A stretch of DNA of 64,000 nt from Chryseobacterium culicis (lineage in GTDB: Bacteria; Bacteroidota; Bacteroidia; Flavobacteriales; Weeksellaceae): positions 1,830,665 through 1,894,664 of the forward strand of contig NZ_PCPP01000001.1 in assembly GCF_002979755.1 (NCBI RefSeq), written 5' to 3'. Numbering within the stretch: the stretch's first letter is position 1; the number at the start of each line of letters is the position of its first letter. Below are positions 54,206 to 62,253 of the stretch, piece by piece. The notes beneath the pieces are model-generated. The model saw only the letters and a list, made by a program, of their open reading frames with translations. It was not told the DNA's origin and ran no database searches. Both the position numbers and the translations under genes were made by a program.

Positions 54206-54283
54206 CAAAAAATTCAAATCATGGAGAAATAATATTGCGTTTTAATAAAATTTTAACATAATATCAAAAATTAAAGTATAAAA

Positions 54284-55063
54284 TTAATTCAAACCAAGAA
54301 ATTCCTTAACAACATTTGCAAAATCAACGGGATTTTCGGCCTGCACCCAATGTCCTGCATTTTGTACGGTTACTATTTTAGCTTTAGGAAATTGCTGCTT
54401 GATACCAAATTCGTCCTGTGGCAGGATATAATTAGACTTTGCTCCTGCAATAAACAATGTATCTCCTTCAAAAACACCGAATTTAATGGCGTTGGATACA
54501 AATTCAGTATATTTTTCAGATAATGTTTTCAGATTAAATCTCCAGCCCAGTTTTTTATTGTCATCCCAATACAAGTTTTTCGTTAAAAACTGCACGGTAG
54601 ATCTTTCCGGAATATACTGGTTCAGAACGGCTTCCACTTCATTTCTTGAGGATACGGTATCAAAGTCAACGGTTTCCAGTGCTTTGATAATTCCCTGATG
54701 ATGTGGCGGATATGCTTTAGGTGAAATATCGACAACGATAAGCTTTTCAACACGTTCAGGATATTTTATGGCAAACTGCATTACTGCCTTTCCCCCTAAT
54801 GAATGTCCCAGAACATGAGCTTTCTGAATTCCGTAATGATCCATATAGCGTGCAATATCGTCTGCCAGATCATCATGAGACATACTTTCTGAATGAAAGC
54901 TTCGTCCATGGTTTCTAAGATCAATCAGATGCACAGGAAGATATTCTCCCAGATCCTTTCCGAAACTTCCCCAGTTGTCTAGCATTCCGAATAATCCGTG
55001 AAATACGAGAAGCGGCGTATTGGTTACATTTTCGCCGAATATTTTTGAGTTTAAAATTTCCAT
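54284..55063 (-). CDS. alpha/beta hydrolase (YbfF-like esterase)
   Basis: A 259-aa alpha/beta hydrolase: LLVFHGLFGMLDNWG (oxyanion-hole HGLFG), nucleophile elbow VLGHSLGGKAVM (Ser about 97), catalytic acid region in VFEGDTLFIAGAKSNYI and catalytic His in VQNAGHWVQAENP (about 242). The pattern fits YbfF-type thioesterases/esterases. It lies 102 bp below pdxJ on the same strand with an inverted repeat between, and is not an obvious part of the graspetide cluster. Confidence 0.88.
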   Translation of the reverse strand: MEILNSKIFGENVTNTPLLVFHGLFGMLDNWGSFGKDLGEYLPVHLIDLRNHGRSFHSESMSHDDLADDIARYMDHYGIQKAHVLGHSLGGKAVMQFAIKYPERVEKLIVVDISPKAYPPHHQGIIKALETVDFDTVSSRNEVEAVLNQYIPERSTVQFLTKNLYWDDNKKLGWRFNLKTLSEKYTEFVSNAIKFGVFEGDTLFIAGAKSNYILPQDEFGIKQQFPKAKIVTVQNAGHWVQAENPVDFANVVKEFLGLN

Positions 55064-55069
55064 ATTTTT

Positions 55070-55160
55070 AGAAGTTAGAGGTGAGAAATTAGAAGTTAGA
55101 TAATATAAGAGATCAGAAACAAAGTTGTACTAACTTCTAGTATCTAGCTTCTAATTTCTT
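55070..55160. repeat. inverted repeat (AGAAATTAGAAGTTAG) between pdxJ and the hydrolase gene
   Basis: AGAAATTAGAAGTTAGATA (55084-55102) pairs with TATCTAGCTTCTAATTTCT (55141-55159) at 18 of 19 positions. The flanking TAGAAGTTAG and CTAACTTCTA also match. The loop is about 38 nt. It may be a relative of the purine-rich element family (GAAG-rich arms, next to a stop codon), or a hairpin shaping the pdxJ-hydrolase mRNA. Confidence 0.55.
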
Positions 55161-55165
55161 ATTTA

Positions 55166-55885
55166 TTACCATTTTGCCAGTCTCTTCAAATAAGCCTGTA
55201 CTGTATTTTCCAATCCCATATAAAGTGCTTCAGAAACCAAAGCATGTCCGATAGATACTTCCAACAGGTTTGGAATGGTATCTGAAAAGTACTTCAGATT
55301 TTCTAAACTCAGATCATGTCCGGCATTGATTCCCAATCCTAATTTGCTGGCTTCAACAGCGGTATCGTAATAAGGTTTTATGGCCTGTTCTTTATTGATA
55401 AGATAATTTTTTGCGTAAGCTTCGGTATACAGTTCAATTCTGTCTGCTCCTGTTTTAGCTGCATATTCTACCAGTTCCGGTAAAGGGTCAAGGAAAACAG
55501 AAGTACGGATTCCTGCTTTTTTAAATTCAGCAATGATCTCTGTAAGGTAATCAAGATGTTTTTTGGTATCCCAACCTGCATTGGATGTAATAGCATCATC
55601 AGCATCCGGTACCAGAGTCACCTGTTCAGGCTTCACTTCCAATACCATGTCAATAAAATCCTGATGAGGGTTTCCTTCAATATTAAACTCAGTCGTAACC
55701 AATGGCTTCAGATCATAGACATCTTTTCTTGTGATGTGCCTTTCATCAGGTCTTGGATGAATGGTAATCCCCTGTCCTCCGAATTCCTGAATTTTTACAG
55801 CAGCTTCTGTAACACTTGGGGTTTCACCTCCTCTTGCATTTCTTAACGTCGCAATTTTATTAATGTTTACGCTTAGTTTTGTCAT
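55166..55885 (-). CDS. pdxJ: pyridoxine 5'-phosphate synthase
   Basis: A 239-aa TIM-barrel enzyme that makes pyridoxine 5'-phosphate (vitamin B6) from 3-amino-2-oxopropyl phosphate and deoxyxylulose 5-phosphate. Marks are VNINKIATLRNARGG (about 6-20), GITIHPRPDERHITRKDV (about 35-52), VTLVPD (about 93-98), LGINAGHDLSLENL (about 182-195) and EVSIGHALVSEAL near the end. Length is normal. Confidence 0.96.
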   Translation of the reverse strand: MTKLSVNINKIATLRNARGGETPSVTEAAVKIQEFGGQGITIHPRPDERHITRKDVYDLKPLVTTEFNIEGNPHQDFIDMVLEVKPEQVTLVPDADDAITSNAGWDTKKHLDYLTEIIAEFKKAGIRTSVFLDPLPELVEYAAKTGADRIELYTEAYAKNYLINKEQAIKPYYDTAVEASKLGLGINAGHDLSLENLKYFSDTIPNLLEVSIGHALVSEALYMGLENTVQAYLKRLAKW

Positions 55886-55906
55886 TTTTTATTTTAGATG
55901 TTAGAT

Positions 55907-56054
55907 ATGAGATGTTAGAAGTCAGAAGCTTGGGGCTGGAAGTAAAATCCAGACTTTACACTTCTTTGGGTCTTCTAATTCGTTATCATTTAAAAGTTTA
56001 TTATAAATTTATTTAAACGGACTGGGTCTTCCAGCTTCCTTCTTCGGTCTTCCA
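55907..56054. repeat. purine-rich GAAGCTGGAAG element
   Basis: The right end on the + strand has GGTCTTCCAGCTTCC and TTCTTCGGTCTTCCAGCTTT (56024-56054), directly after the stop codon of the channel gene. The left end has AGAAGCTTGGGGCTGGAAG (55924-55942). These are inverted copies of the same motif, with AT-rich DNA between, as at 13196-13350. Confidence 0.55.
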
Positions 56055-56057
56055 GCT

Positions 56058-57326
56058 TTATACTTTCACGCTTACCTGCATCACCTGAAGTTCAAATTCT
56101 TTTGAAGCGACTAATAAGTGGTCAAAAATATCGGCCTGTATTTCCTCAAAACGTTCCCATTTGGAATCATTGGCAAAGCAGTAAACCTCAAGAGGCAACC
56201 CTTGTGGAGTAATCTCCAGCTGACGAACCATTTGGGTTCCGTTTTTATCAATATCCGGATCATTTTCAATATATTTCTGGGCGTAATATCTGAAAACACC
56301 GATATTGGTAAGCTGCCTTCCATTCACGATTTTATCTTTATGTTCAAGACTTTCTTTTTCTTTTTTGATCTCTGAAGCTCTTTCTTCAAGGTAATCTGAA
56401 ATTAAATTAATCTCCTTTAAACGCTCCACATCTTCATCCGTCAGAAATTTAAAAGAATTGATGTTAAAGTAGATTGATTTTTTTATTCTTCGGGTATTGG
56501 ATTCAGACATCACCTGCATATTCTTAATCTCCGTGGTCATCAGATCATAAGTAGGAATGGTTGAAACCGTTTTATCAAAATTGGTGATTTTGGTCGTCAA
56601 AAGATTGATTTCCGTAATATTTCCTTCAATGCTGTATTTGGGAATACTTACCCAGTCTCCTACTTTCAGGTTTTTAGAAGTCGCTACGTGAAGTCCTGTT
56701 ACAAATCCTAAGATTGTATCTCTGAAAACCAATACCAGCACCGCTGTAATGGCCCCAAGACTTCCTACAATAGTGGTTCCTTTGATGCCAAAAATCACAC
56801 AAAGCCCGACTACTGTAAAGATGAAAAGTCCTAAAATTTTTACGGTTTCAGAAATAGCATTAAGCGCCATAATCTTGTAAAAATCCTGTTTGATGCTGAA
56901 ATAATTTCTGAATGCAGTCAATGATCTGTACAGCATTCCTGCTAACATGAGTACCAATCCCAGATTGATACATCTTATAATAAAAATGGTTGTTTTTGGC
57001 AGTGCATTTTCCGGAAATATGGACCCCTGTATGCCGGCAACAGCAATCAAAGCTGCAAAATGTGCTACGGAGTTGGTGATTTTGGCCTGATAAATAGATT
57101 TTAAAATGGGAAACTTCTGTTCATTATGAAATAACCTGAAGACAGAATTAATGATGAATTTAAAAATAAAATCAGTAATAAAAAACAAGACAAGAAGTAA
57201 ACTCAATTTTACAATAATATGAAAAACCCAGTCCAGCCCGGAAGGTGATATCTGGGTAATATAAATGTAAAGCTGTTCGCTCAGCTCCTGTATAAAGTTT
57301 TTAGTTTCTTGTAACTGGTCATTCAT
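56058..57326 (-). CDS. MscS-family mechanosensitive ion channel (YbdG-like)
   Basis: A 422-aa membrane protein. Four or five hydrophobic segments lie in residues 25-205. The pore helix is around GTTIVGSLGAITAVLVLVFRDTILGFV (about 181-207), then VGDWVSIPKYSIEGNITEINL (MscS beta domain) and a C-terminal alpha/beta domain with VYCFANDSKWERFEEIQADIFDHLL. A charged insert (about 305-345) is seen in YbdG-like members. It would open on membrane tension to release solutes. It is monocistronic. Confidence 0.9.
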   Translation of the reverse strand: MNDQLQETKNFIQELSEQLYIYITQISPSGLDWVFHIIVKLSLLLVLFFITDFIFKFIINSVFRLFHNEQKFPILKSIYQAKITNSVAHFAALIAVAGIQGSIFPENALPKTTIFIIRCINLGLVLMLAGMLYRSLTAFRNYFSIKQDFYKIMALNAISETVKILGLFIFTVVGLCVIFGIKGTTIVGSLGAITAVLVLVFRDTILGFVTGLHVATSKNLKVGDWVSIPKYSIEGNITEINLLTTKITNFDKTVSTIPTYDLMTTEIKNMQVMSESNTRRIKKSIYFNINSFKFLTDEDVERLKEINLISDYLEERASEIKKEKESLEHKDKIVNGRQLTNIGVFRYYAQKYIENDPDIDKNGTQMVRQLEITPQGLPLEVYCFANDSKWERFEEIQADIFDHLLVASKEFELQVMQVSVKV

Positions 57327-57543
57327 TACAGCAAATTTATGAAATTAAGAATCATCATTTTACTATTCATAATCAATTTTCATCCCAAAAAGTAGTAAAC
57401 GAAAAATATTGTGAATCAATTTTCAAAATATCAAATCTTCTACAACCCTTAATTATAAATAAAAAATTAACTACAAATAATCAATTTAAGTAAAAAATAT
57501 TAAAATAAATTACAATTTTAATGTTTTAATATTAAAAAATTAT

Positions 57544-57551
57544 TACATTTG
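57544..57551 (+). promoter_or_regulatory. candidate -7 element
   Basis: TACATTTG, a full TAnnTTTG match, 32 bp before the ATG at 57584. The -33 region is not clear in the very AT-rich upstream DNA. Confidence 0.4.
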
Positions 57552-57583
57552 GTTAAAACTAAACCCATCAAAATCAATTAAAT

Positions 57584-58768
57584 ATGAAACAAAATTACTT
57601 GTTCATCATGCTATGCAGCCTTGTGTTGTTGGTAAACTGTAAAGGCGGTGATGACCCAATCAATCCCGAAGATTCCAAAACAATACCTACCGGAACAATA
57701 GAAGGTAAAGTATTTGCTAAAAACGGAACAAAACCTATTGGCGGGGCCATTGTATTCACTATTGACAGTAAAAATCAGGTTTACCATACCTATTCCAATG
57801 CTGATGGAACATTCAACCTAACGGCACCTGAAGGAAACTCTACCCTTCACATTCAGACAGGGAATGGTTTAAACTTCAGAACAGAAGTTCCTGTTACCGT
57901 TAAAAAAAATGAAACAACCAGTGTGGCCGACAAAGATTCAAAACTGAATCAGATTGCAAAAATAGCTTATGTAGAAGGCAGTTATGACGAGATAGAAAGT
58001 ATAATTACAAGTCTTGGTTATACAGCAACCGAAATTAGCTATCAGGATTTAAAAAATTTCAACACTATTTCTCAGTACGATATTATTTTTCTGAACTGCG
58101 GTTCCCGTAACTTCACTTACTCAGGAACCAACACACCGAGTAACGACCTTTCTATTTTCAGTAATCTCTCTACTTTTATCACGAATGGCGGAAGCATTTA
58201 TACTTCAGACTGGGCTGCTGCCTATCTGGTAGGAGGAGATAAAAATGCTCCGTACTGTGGTGTTTACGGAGGTTTTCTGGATCTTACAAAGATTTGCTTT
58301 AATACCAATGGGAATAGTGCAATGTATAACAACTGCAGCGTTTCCAATGCTGCTATGGCTTCAGCAATAGGATTTAGCACATTAGATATTCAGTATGATC
58401 AGCCTTTGTGGCAAAAAATCCAGCATTATGATCCTTCATTCTGGGAAGTATTGGTACAGAAAGATAATGAACCATTGATGATAAGAACCAATAAGTACGT
58501 CAATACAACAGCTCCTAAAACACCTGTGGGGACATCGCTAAACAATAACCAGATGACCATCTGCCATCAAACGGCAAATGGCAACAATATTACCATTACC
58601 ATTAATCAGAATGCATGGAACGCTCACCAGGCTCATGGTGATTATGTAGGATCATGTTCAGCAACTACCAGCAGCGGAAATATCTACTATACCACATTCC
58701 ATAACCACGCCAGTGGAAATATCGGTAAATCAGGACCGATTCTGGAATACGTAATCTTAAATTTGTAA
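57584..58768 (+). CDS. lipoprotein with carboxypeptidase-like and ThuA/GATase-like domains
   Basis: A 394-aa predicted lipoprotein (lipobox LLVNCKGGD). Residues about 38-115 form a carboxypeptidase-regulatory-like beta-sandwich (GTIEGKVFAKNGTKPIGGAI ... ADGTFNLTAPEG). Residues about 127-320 resemble a ThuA/GATase1-like flavodoxin fold (YDIIFLNCG, NGGSIYTSDWAA). A Cys/His motif MTICHQTANGNNITI...AHQAHGDYVGSC (about 325-362) follows, a pattern seen in many secreted Bacteroidota proteins. The last ~30 residues (YYTTFHNHASG...ILEYVILNL) return to the ThuA-like pattern. Function unknown. Confidence 0.72.
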   Translation: MKQNYLFIMLCSLVLLVNCKGGDDPINPEDSKTIPTGTIEGKVFAKNGTKPIGGAIVFTIDSKNQVYHTYSNADGTFNLTAPEGNSTLHIQTGNGLNFRTEVPVTVKKNETTSVADKDSKLNQIAKIAYVEGSYDEIESIITSLGYTATEISYQDLKNFNTISQYDIIFLNCGSRNFTYSGTNTPSNDLSIFSNLSTFITNGGSIYTSDWAAAYLVGGDKNAPYCGVYGGFLDLTKICFNTNGNSAMYNNCSVSNAAMASAIGFSTLDIQYDQPLWQKIQHYDPSFWEVLVQKDNEPLMIRTNKYVNTTAPKTPVGTSLNNNQMTICHQTANGNNITITINQNAWNAHQAHGDYVGSCSATTSSGNIYYTTFHNHASGNIGKSGPILEYVILNL

Positions 58769-58791
58769 TAAAATTTTATAACTCAGTTCTC

Positions 58792-58820
58792 AAAGTGGTC
58801 TTTTATAAGGCCACTTTTTT
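58792..58820 (+). terminator. terminator of the lipoprotein gene at 57584
   Basis: Stem AAAGTGGTCTT (58792-58802) / AAGGCCACTTT (58807-58817) with one G-T pair and a TTAT loop, then a T-run. Confidence 0.8.
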
Positions 58821-58847
58821 TATATTGCATGTATATTTTTTAAAAGA

Positions 58848-59339
58848 ATGGATACAACGATTATTAATATCTTCTGCCTTATTCTGTTGTTTATCGGGAT
58901 ACTGGGAACATTTCTTCCGGTATTGCCAGGGCTTTTGCTGAGTATCTGCGGGCTTCTGATCTATAAATTCGGGACAGATGCAGACCTTCCGATGATCTAT
59001 ATCTGGGCATTCGGAATTCTCACCGCAGCTTCAGTAGTATTAAGCTATGTGATTCCGGCAAAAACCAATAGAAAATATGGAGGTACACGTTGGGGAAGTA
59101 TCGGTTCTGTAATAGGAACCATTGTTGGGATATTTCTTCCGATTCCTTTAGGTTTTCTGATAGGAATGTTTGCAGGGGTATTTATTGGTGAATTACTTCA
59201 TGACAGCAAGGATATGAATAAAGCTTTACAGTCAACCAAAGGAGCACTGATTGGATTCATTTATGGAACCGGATTCAGTTTTGTGGTAGGAGTGGCAATG
59301 TTTTTGGTAGTATTACTTAATATGTTCAACGTCATTTAA
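58848..59339 (+). CDS. DUF456-family membrane protein
   Basis: A 163-aa integral membrane protein with about five hydrophobic segments. GILGTFLPVLPGLLLSICGLL (about 18-38) and the central GGTRWGSIGSVIGTIVG-like stretch (about 77-93) fit DUF456, whose members have no known function. The lipoprotein gene follows 16 bp downstream in the same direction. Confidence 0.85.
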   Translation: MDTTIINIFCLILLFIGILGTFLPVLPGLLLSICGLLIYKFGTDADLPMIYIWAFGILTAASVVLSYVIPAKTNRKYGGTRWGSIGSVIGTIVGIFLPIPLGFLIGMFAGVFIGELLHDSKDMNKALQSTKGALIGFIYGTGFSFVVGVAMFLVVLLNMFNVI

Positions 59340-59355
59340 TTAAATATAAGAAACT

Positions 59356-59865
59356 ATGTTCCATAAAATTGTCATACTCAGCCTGGGTATATTTGCATTA
59401 ACAGGATGCGATGCCCAAAAAAAAGCCAAGATTAACCCAAAAGCTACTGAAATGCCTGCAGGTACAAAAACAACAACCACTAACAATCAGAAAGATGGTG
59501 TTATATATCTGAGTGAAGGAGAAAATAAGTTTTTAAGAGAATACCAGATGAATGTTACATTCAAAGGGGTTTCTGAGGACAGCCGTTGCCCTGAAGGAGT
59601 TAATTGTATCTGGGCTGGAGTTGCTCTTGCTCAGGTAGAAGTAATGGGAACTTCTACCCGACCAATGATTCTGAACCTTGCCAGTGCAGATTATCCGGGA
59701 AGAAATTATTACCAATCAACAGAATTCAACGGATATACCATTACATTACAAGATGTTGCTCCATCCCCAAAATCACAGGATGGTACAAAAGCATTAGCCG
59801 GAAAATATAAAATCGGAATTACGATAAAAAAAACAGACCCATCTGCTGATTCTACCAGGAAATAG
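59356..59865 (+). CDS. small lipoprotein (hypothetical)
   Basis: A 169-aa predicted lipoprotein (lipobox FALTGCDAQ). A Lys/Thr-rich linker leads to a beta domain starting around GVIYLSEGENKFL. It holds the motif DSRCPEGVNCIWAGVALAQVEV, with two Cys likely to form a disulfide, which I recognise from small secreted Bacteroidota proteins of unknown function. The 3' end overlaps the convergent ung gene by 14 bp. Confidence 0.75.
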   Translation: MFHKIVILSLGIFALTGCDAQKKAKINPKATEMPAGTKTTTTNNQKDGVIYLSEGENKFLREYQMNVTFKGVSEDSRCPEGVNCIWAGVALAQVEVMGTSTRPMILNLASADYPGRNYYQSTEFNGYTITLQDVAPSPKSQDGTKALAGKYKIGITIKKTDPSADSTRK

Positions 59866-60493
59866 GCTTCTTTCCTTTGGAAACAAGATACTCATTAATT
59901 TTTGAGAAAGGCTTACTTCCAAAAAAACCTCTGTACACAGAAAAAGGTGAAGGGTGTGCCGATTTAATAATAAAATGTTTAGCCGGATCTATGAGTTCGG
60001 CTTTTTTTTGTGCAAAAGCGCCCCATAAAACAAATACCACATTTTCTTTTTTCTCTGAAATTTCCTTAATAATGAAGTTGGTGAATTTTTCCCAACCAAG
60101 ATCTTTATGAGAATTAGGTGTATGGGCACGAACCGTTAAAGTAGCATTTAACAATAAAACGCCCTGCTTTCCCCAGTCATCAAGCTCTTTAGAGGCTCTT
60201 ACCACTCCCAGATCATCTTTTAACTCAATAAAAATATTCTTAAGTGACGGCGGTGCTGCCACCTGCTCAGAAACAGAAAAACATAATCCGTTCGCCTGAT
60301 AATCATTATGGTAAGGATCCTGACCAATAATCACAACTTCCACATCATCAAAAGCCGTAAGCTCCAATGCTCTGAAAATCTGATTTTTTGGTGGAAAAAC
60401 TTTGGTTGTTGCATATTCATTCTTCACTTTCTCCCAAAGGGTGGTAAAGTATTCTGTACTTTTTATCGGGGCTAAAATTTCTGTCCAGGTCAT
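59852..60493 (-). CDS. ung: uracil-DNA glycosylase, family 1
   Basis: A 213-aa DNA-repair enzyme that removes uracil from DNA. Motifs are VVIIGQDPYHNDYQANGLCF (catalytic Asp in GQDPYH, about 55-74), LLLNATLTV, ENVVFVLWGAFAQKKAE and the DNA-intercalation loop SAHPSPFSVYRGFFGSKPFS near the end. Length is normal. The gene overlaps the convergent lipoprotein gene at the 3' ends. Confidence 0.97.
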   Translation of the reverse strand: MTWTEILAPIKSTEYFTTLWEKVKNEYATTKVFPPKNQIFRALELTAFDDVEVVIIGQDPYHNDYQANGLCFSVSEQVAAPPSLKNIFIELKDDLGVVRASKELDDWGKQGVLLLNATLTVRAHTPNSHKDLGWEKFTNFIIKEISEKKENVVFVLWGAFAQKKAELIDPAKHFIIKSAHPSPFSVYRGFFGSKPFSKINEYLVSKGKKPISW

Positions 60494-60529
60494 AGTGCAA
60501 AAATAATAATATTAAAATAAGAGCCTCAG

Positions 60530-61546
60530 TTATACCTTAAATATCTTAACTTTTCTTTCTATCAGCATATATGAAAAATAGGACAGCAATAATGAAAGGG
60601 ATATTAATAACAGGTTATTAAGATGATAAGAATGTACAATAACGAAATCCTGTTTCTTTACCATATAATGGATAATATATAGTGAATAAGAGATATTTCC
60701 TAAAAAATAGACAACTTTGGTTTCTAAAAAAGTCTTCAGGTAATTGGGCTTCCCTTCATACAGATATTTGATCATAAATGCTGATAATAAAGGAATAAAT
60801 AACAGTCCTTTTTCCACAAACAACATGGATATGAACAATATGAGAATGAGATAAATAATCAGGTTTTCTTTCTTCATTTTAAATGCTGGTAAAAGGGCAA
60901 CTCCGATCCCAAGAAAATAAGAAGAAATTGTTCTCAGAAGAGAAACCAGTCCATAAGGAAGATCAAGATATCTTGGTGATTCTCCTATCTCCAGCGGGAT
61001 TTCAGAACCAATATACAAATGGCCGGGAAGATAAGGAAGTACAAACCTCAACGCCAAACCGGCAATAATTAAAATTTCACTGCGCACTTTATAATGCAGA
61101 ACAAACCATAATATAAAAGGGAATAGTAAGTAACAAACCCATTCCGTACTGAGTGACCAATAGACTACATTCAGCAGATAATCAGGATCAAAAAAACATT
61201 GTAATAATGCAGCATTAATCAGAAATCCTGCTATAGAAGTCTTCACCAAAAACAATGCAATAACAATAACCGATACAATGTATACAGGATAAATTCTATT
61301 GATTCTTTTTTTATAAAAAACCTCTATTGTTTTATAATTCAGATTTTTAAGCTTCCCGGAATAAGAAACCGTAAGCAAAAAAGCACTTAACACAAAAAAA
61401 ATATCCACCGCTACATACCCCTTTCCTACGACATCCTGAATGAATTCATTCCTGAAAAAACTAAAATGAAAAAACGCTACCCATAATGCAACAATCCCTC
61501 TAAGTCCCGTTAAAGATTTTATTTCATTTTTCATATGTAATTTCAA
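60530..61546 (-). CDS. acyltransferase family 3 membrane protein (OafA-like)
   Basis: A 338-aa integral membrane acyltransferase with about ten hydrophobic segments. It has the start [21 protein letters not shown] with the conserved Arg and His of AT3 proteins (about 12-32), [17 protein letters not shown] and [14 protein letters not shown]. Members O-acetylate surface sugars or lipids. No glycan gene cluster is nearby, so the target is unknown. An internal ATG at codon 5 (61534) is the alternative start. Confidence 0.9.
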   Translation of the reverse strand: MKLHMKNEIKSLTGLRGIVALWVAFFHFSFFRNEFIQDVVGKGYVAVDIFFVLSAFLLTVSYSGKLKNLNYKTIEVFYKKRINRIYPVYIVSVIVIALFLVKTSIAGFLINAALLQCFFDPDYLLNVVYWSLSTEWVCYLLFPFILWFVLHYKVRSEILIIAGLALRFVLPYLPGHLYIGSEIPLEIGESPRYLDLPYGLVSLLRTISSYFLGIGVALLPAFKMKKENLIIYLILILFISMLFVEKGLLFIPLLSAFMIKYLYEGKPNYLKTFLETKVVYFLGNISYSLYIIHYMVKKQDFVIVHSYHLNNLLLISLSLLLSYFSYMLIERKVKIFKV

Positions 61547-61573
61547 TCGGCGATAAAGATAGAGAAAAACCTA

Positions 61574-62101
61574 TTAGATTTCATAGGAACCGCCAGAGAC
61601 TCTTTCTAGGCGAAAAATAATATTATCCGGGAAACCTTCATCCTGCTTCCCTTCTTCCAAAATAAAATGATGTTTTAAAAGAAGCCCTTTCGAGTTTTCA
61701 TTGAACTTATTGGTAATTGCCAGAATTTCCTCTACCTTCAATTCATTAAATCCAAAATCTAAAACAGCTTTCAAAGCTTCAGACATAATGCCCTGCCTGT
61801 GATATTCGGGTAACAGTTCATAACCAACTTCTGCTGTTTTCCGGTCTTCAGAAAAATTCCAAAGGCAGATCGTTCCGATAAGATTCGGCTGATCTTTTAA
61901 AGAAATTCCCAAATAGACAGTTTGGTTGTTACGAGTTCTTTCTTTAATGGTTAAAATAAACTGAAGGGCATCATAATTATTTTTGGGTGAGTTTCTTAGG
62001 ACGAACTGATTGATCACTTCATTGCTTCGAATCCGTAAAATATCCTCAACGTAGCTTTCGTTGATATCTCTCAGTAATAATCTTTGGGTTTCCAGTTTCA
62101 C
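61574..62101 (-). CDS. GNAT-family N-acetyltransferase (RimJ/RimL type)
   Basis: A 175-aa acetyltransferase. It starts MKLETQRLLLRDINESYVED, has GTICLWNFSEDRKTAEVGYELLPEYHRQGIMSEAL, which includes the acetyl-CoA loop (Q/R-x-x-G-x-A-like, about 97-107), and ends LLLKHHFILEEGK.... RimJ/RimL-like proteins acetylate ribosomal or other N-termini, but many related ones act on small molecules. The gene lies 27 bp from the acyltransferase gene and is divergent from mutS2. Confidence 0.88.
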   Translation of the reverse strand: MKLETQRLLLRDINESYVEDILRIRSNEVINQFVLRNSPKNNYDALQFILTIKERTRNNQTVYLGISLKDQPNLIGTICLWNFSEDRKTAEVGYELLPEYHRQGIMSEALKAVLDFGFNELKVEEILAITNKFNENSKGLLLKHHFILEEGKQDEGFPDNIIFRLERVSGGSYEI

Positions 62102-62253
62102 ATTTCAAATGTAATAAAAGAATATCATCTTATTTTTAATATTACCATCTTTTTCAGAAAAAAGTAACACCATAAAGTTCAAATTCAAAGGTAATTTATT
62201 CTGTAAATCTCTCAGATATACGGAATAATCAAAATTCTCACTAAATTTGCATT

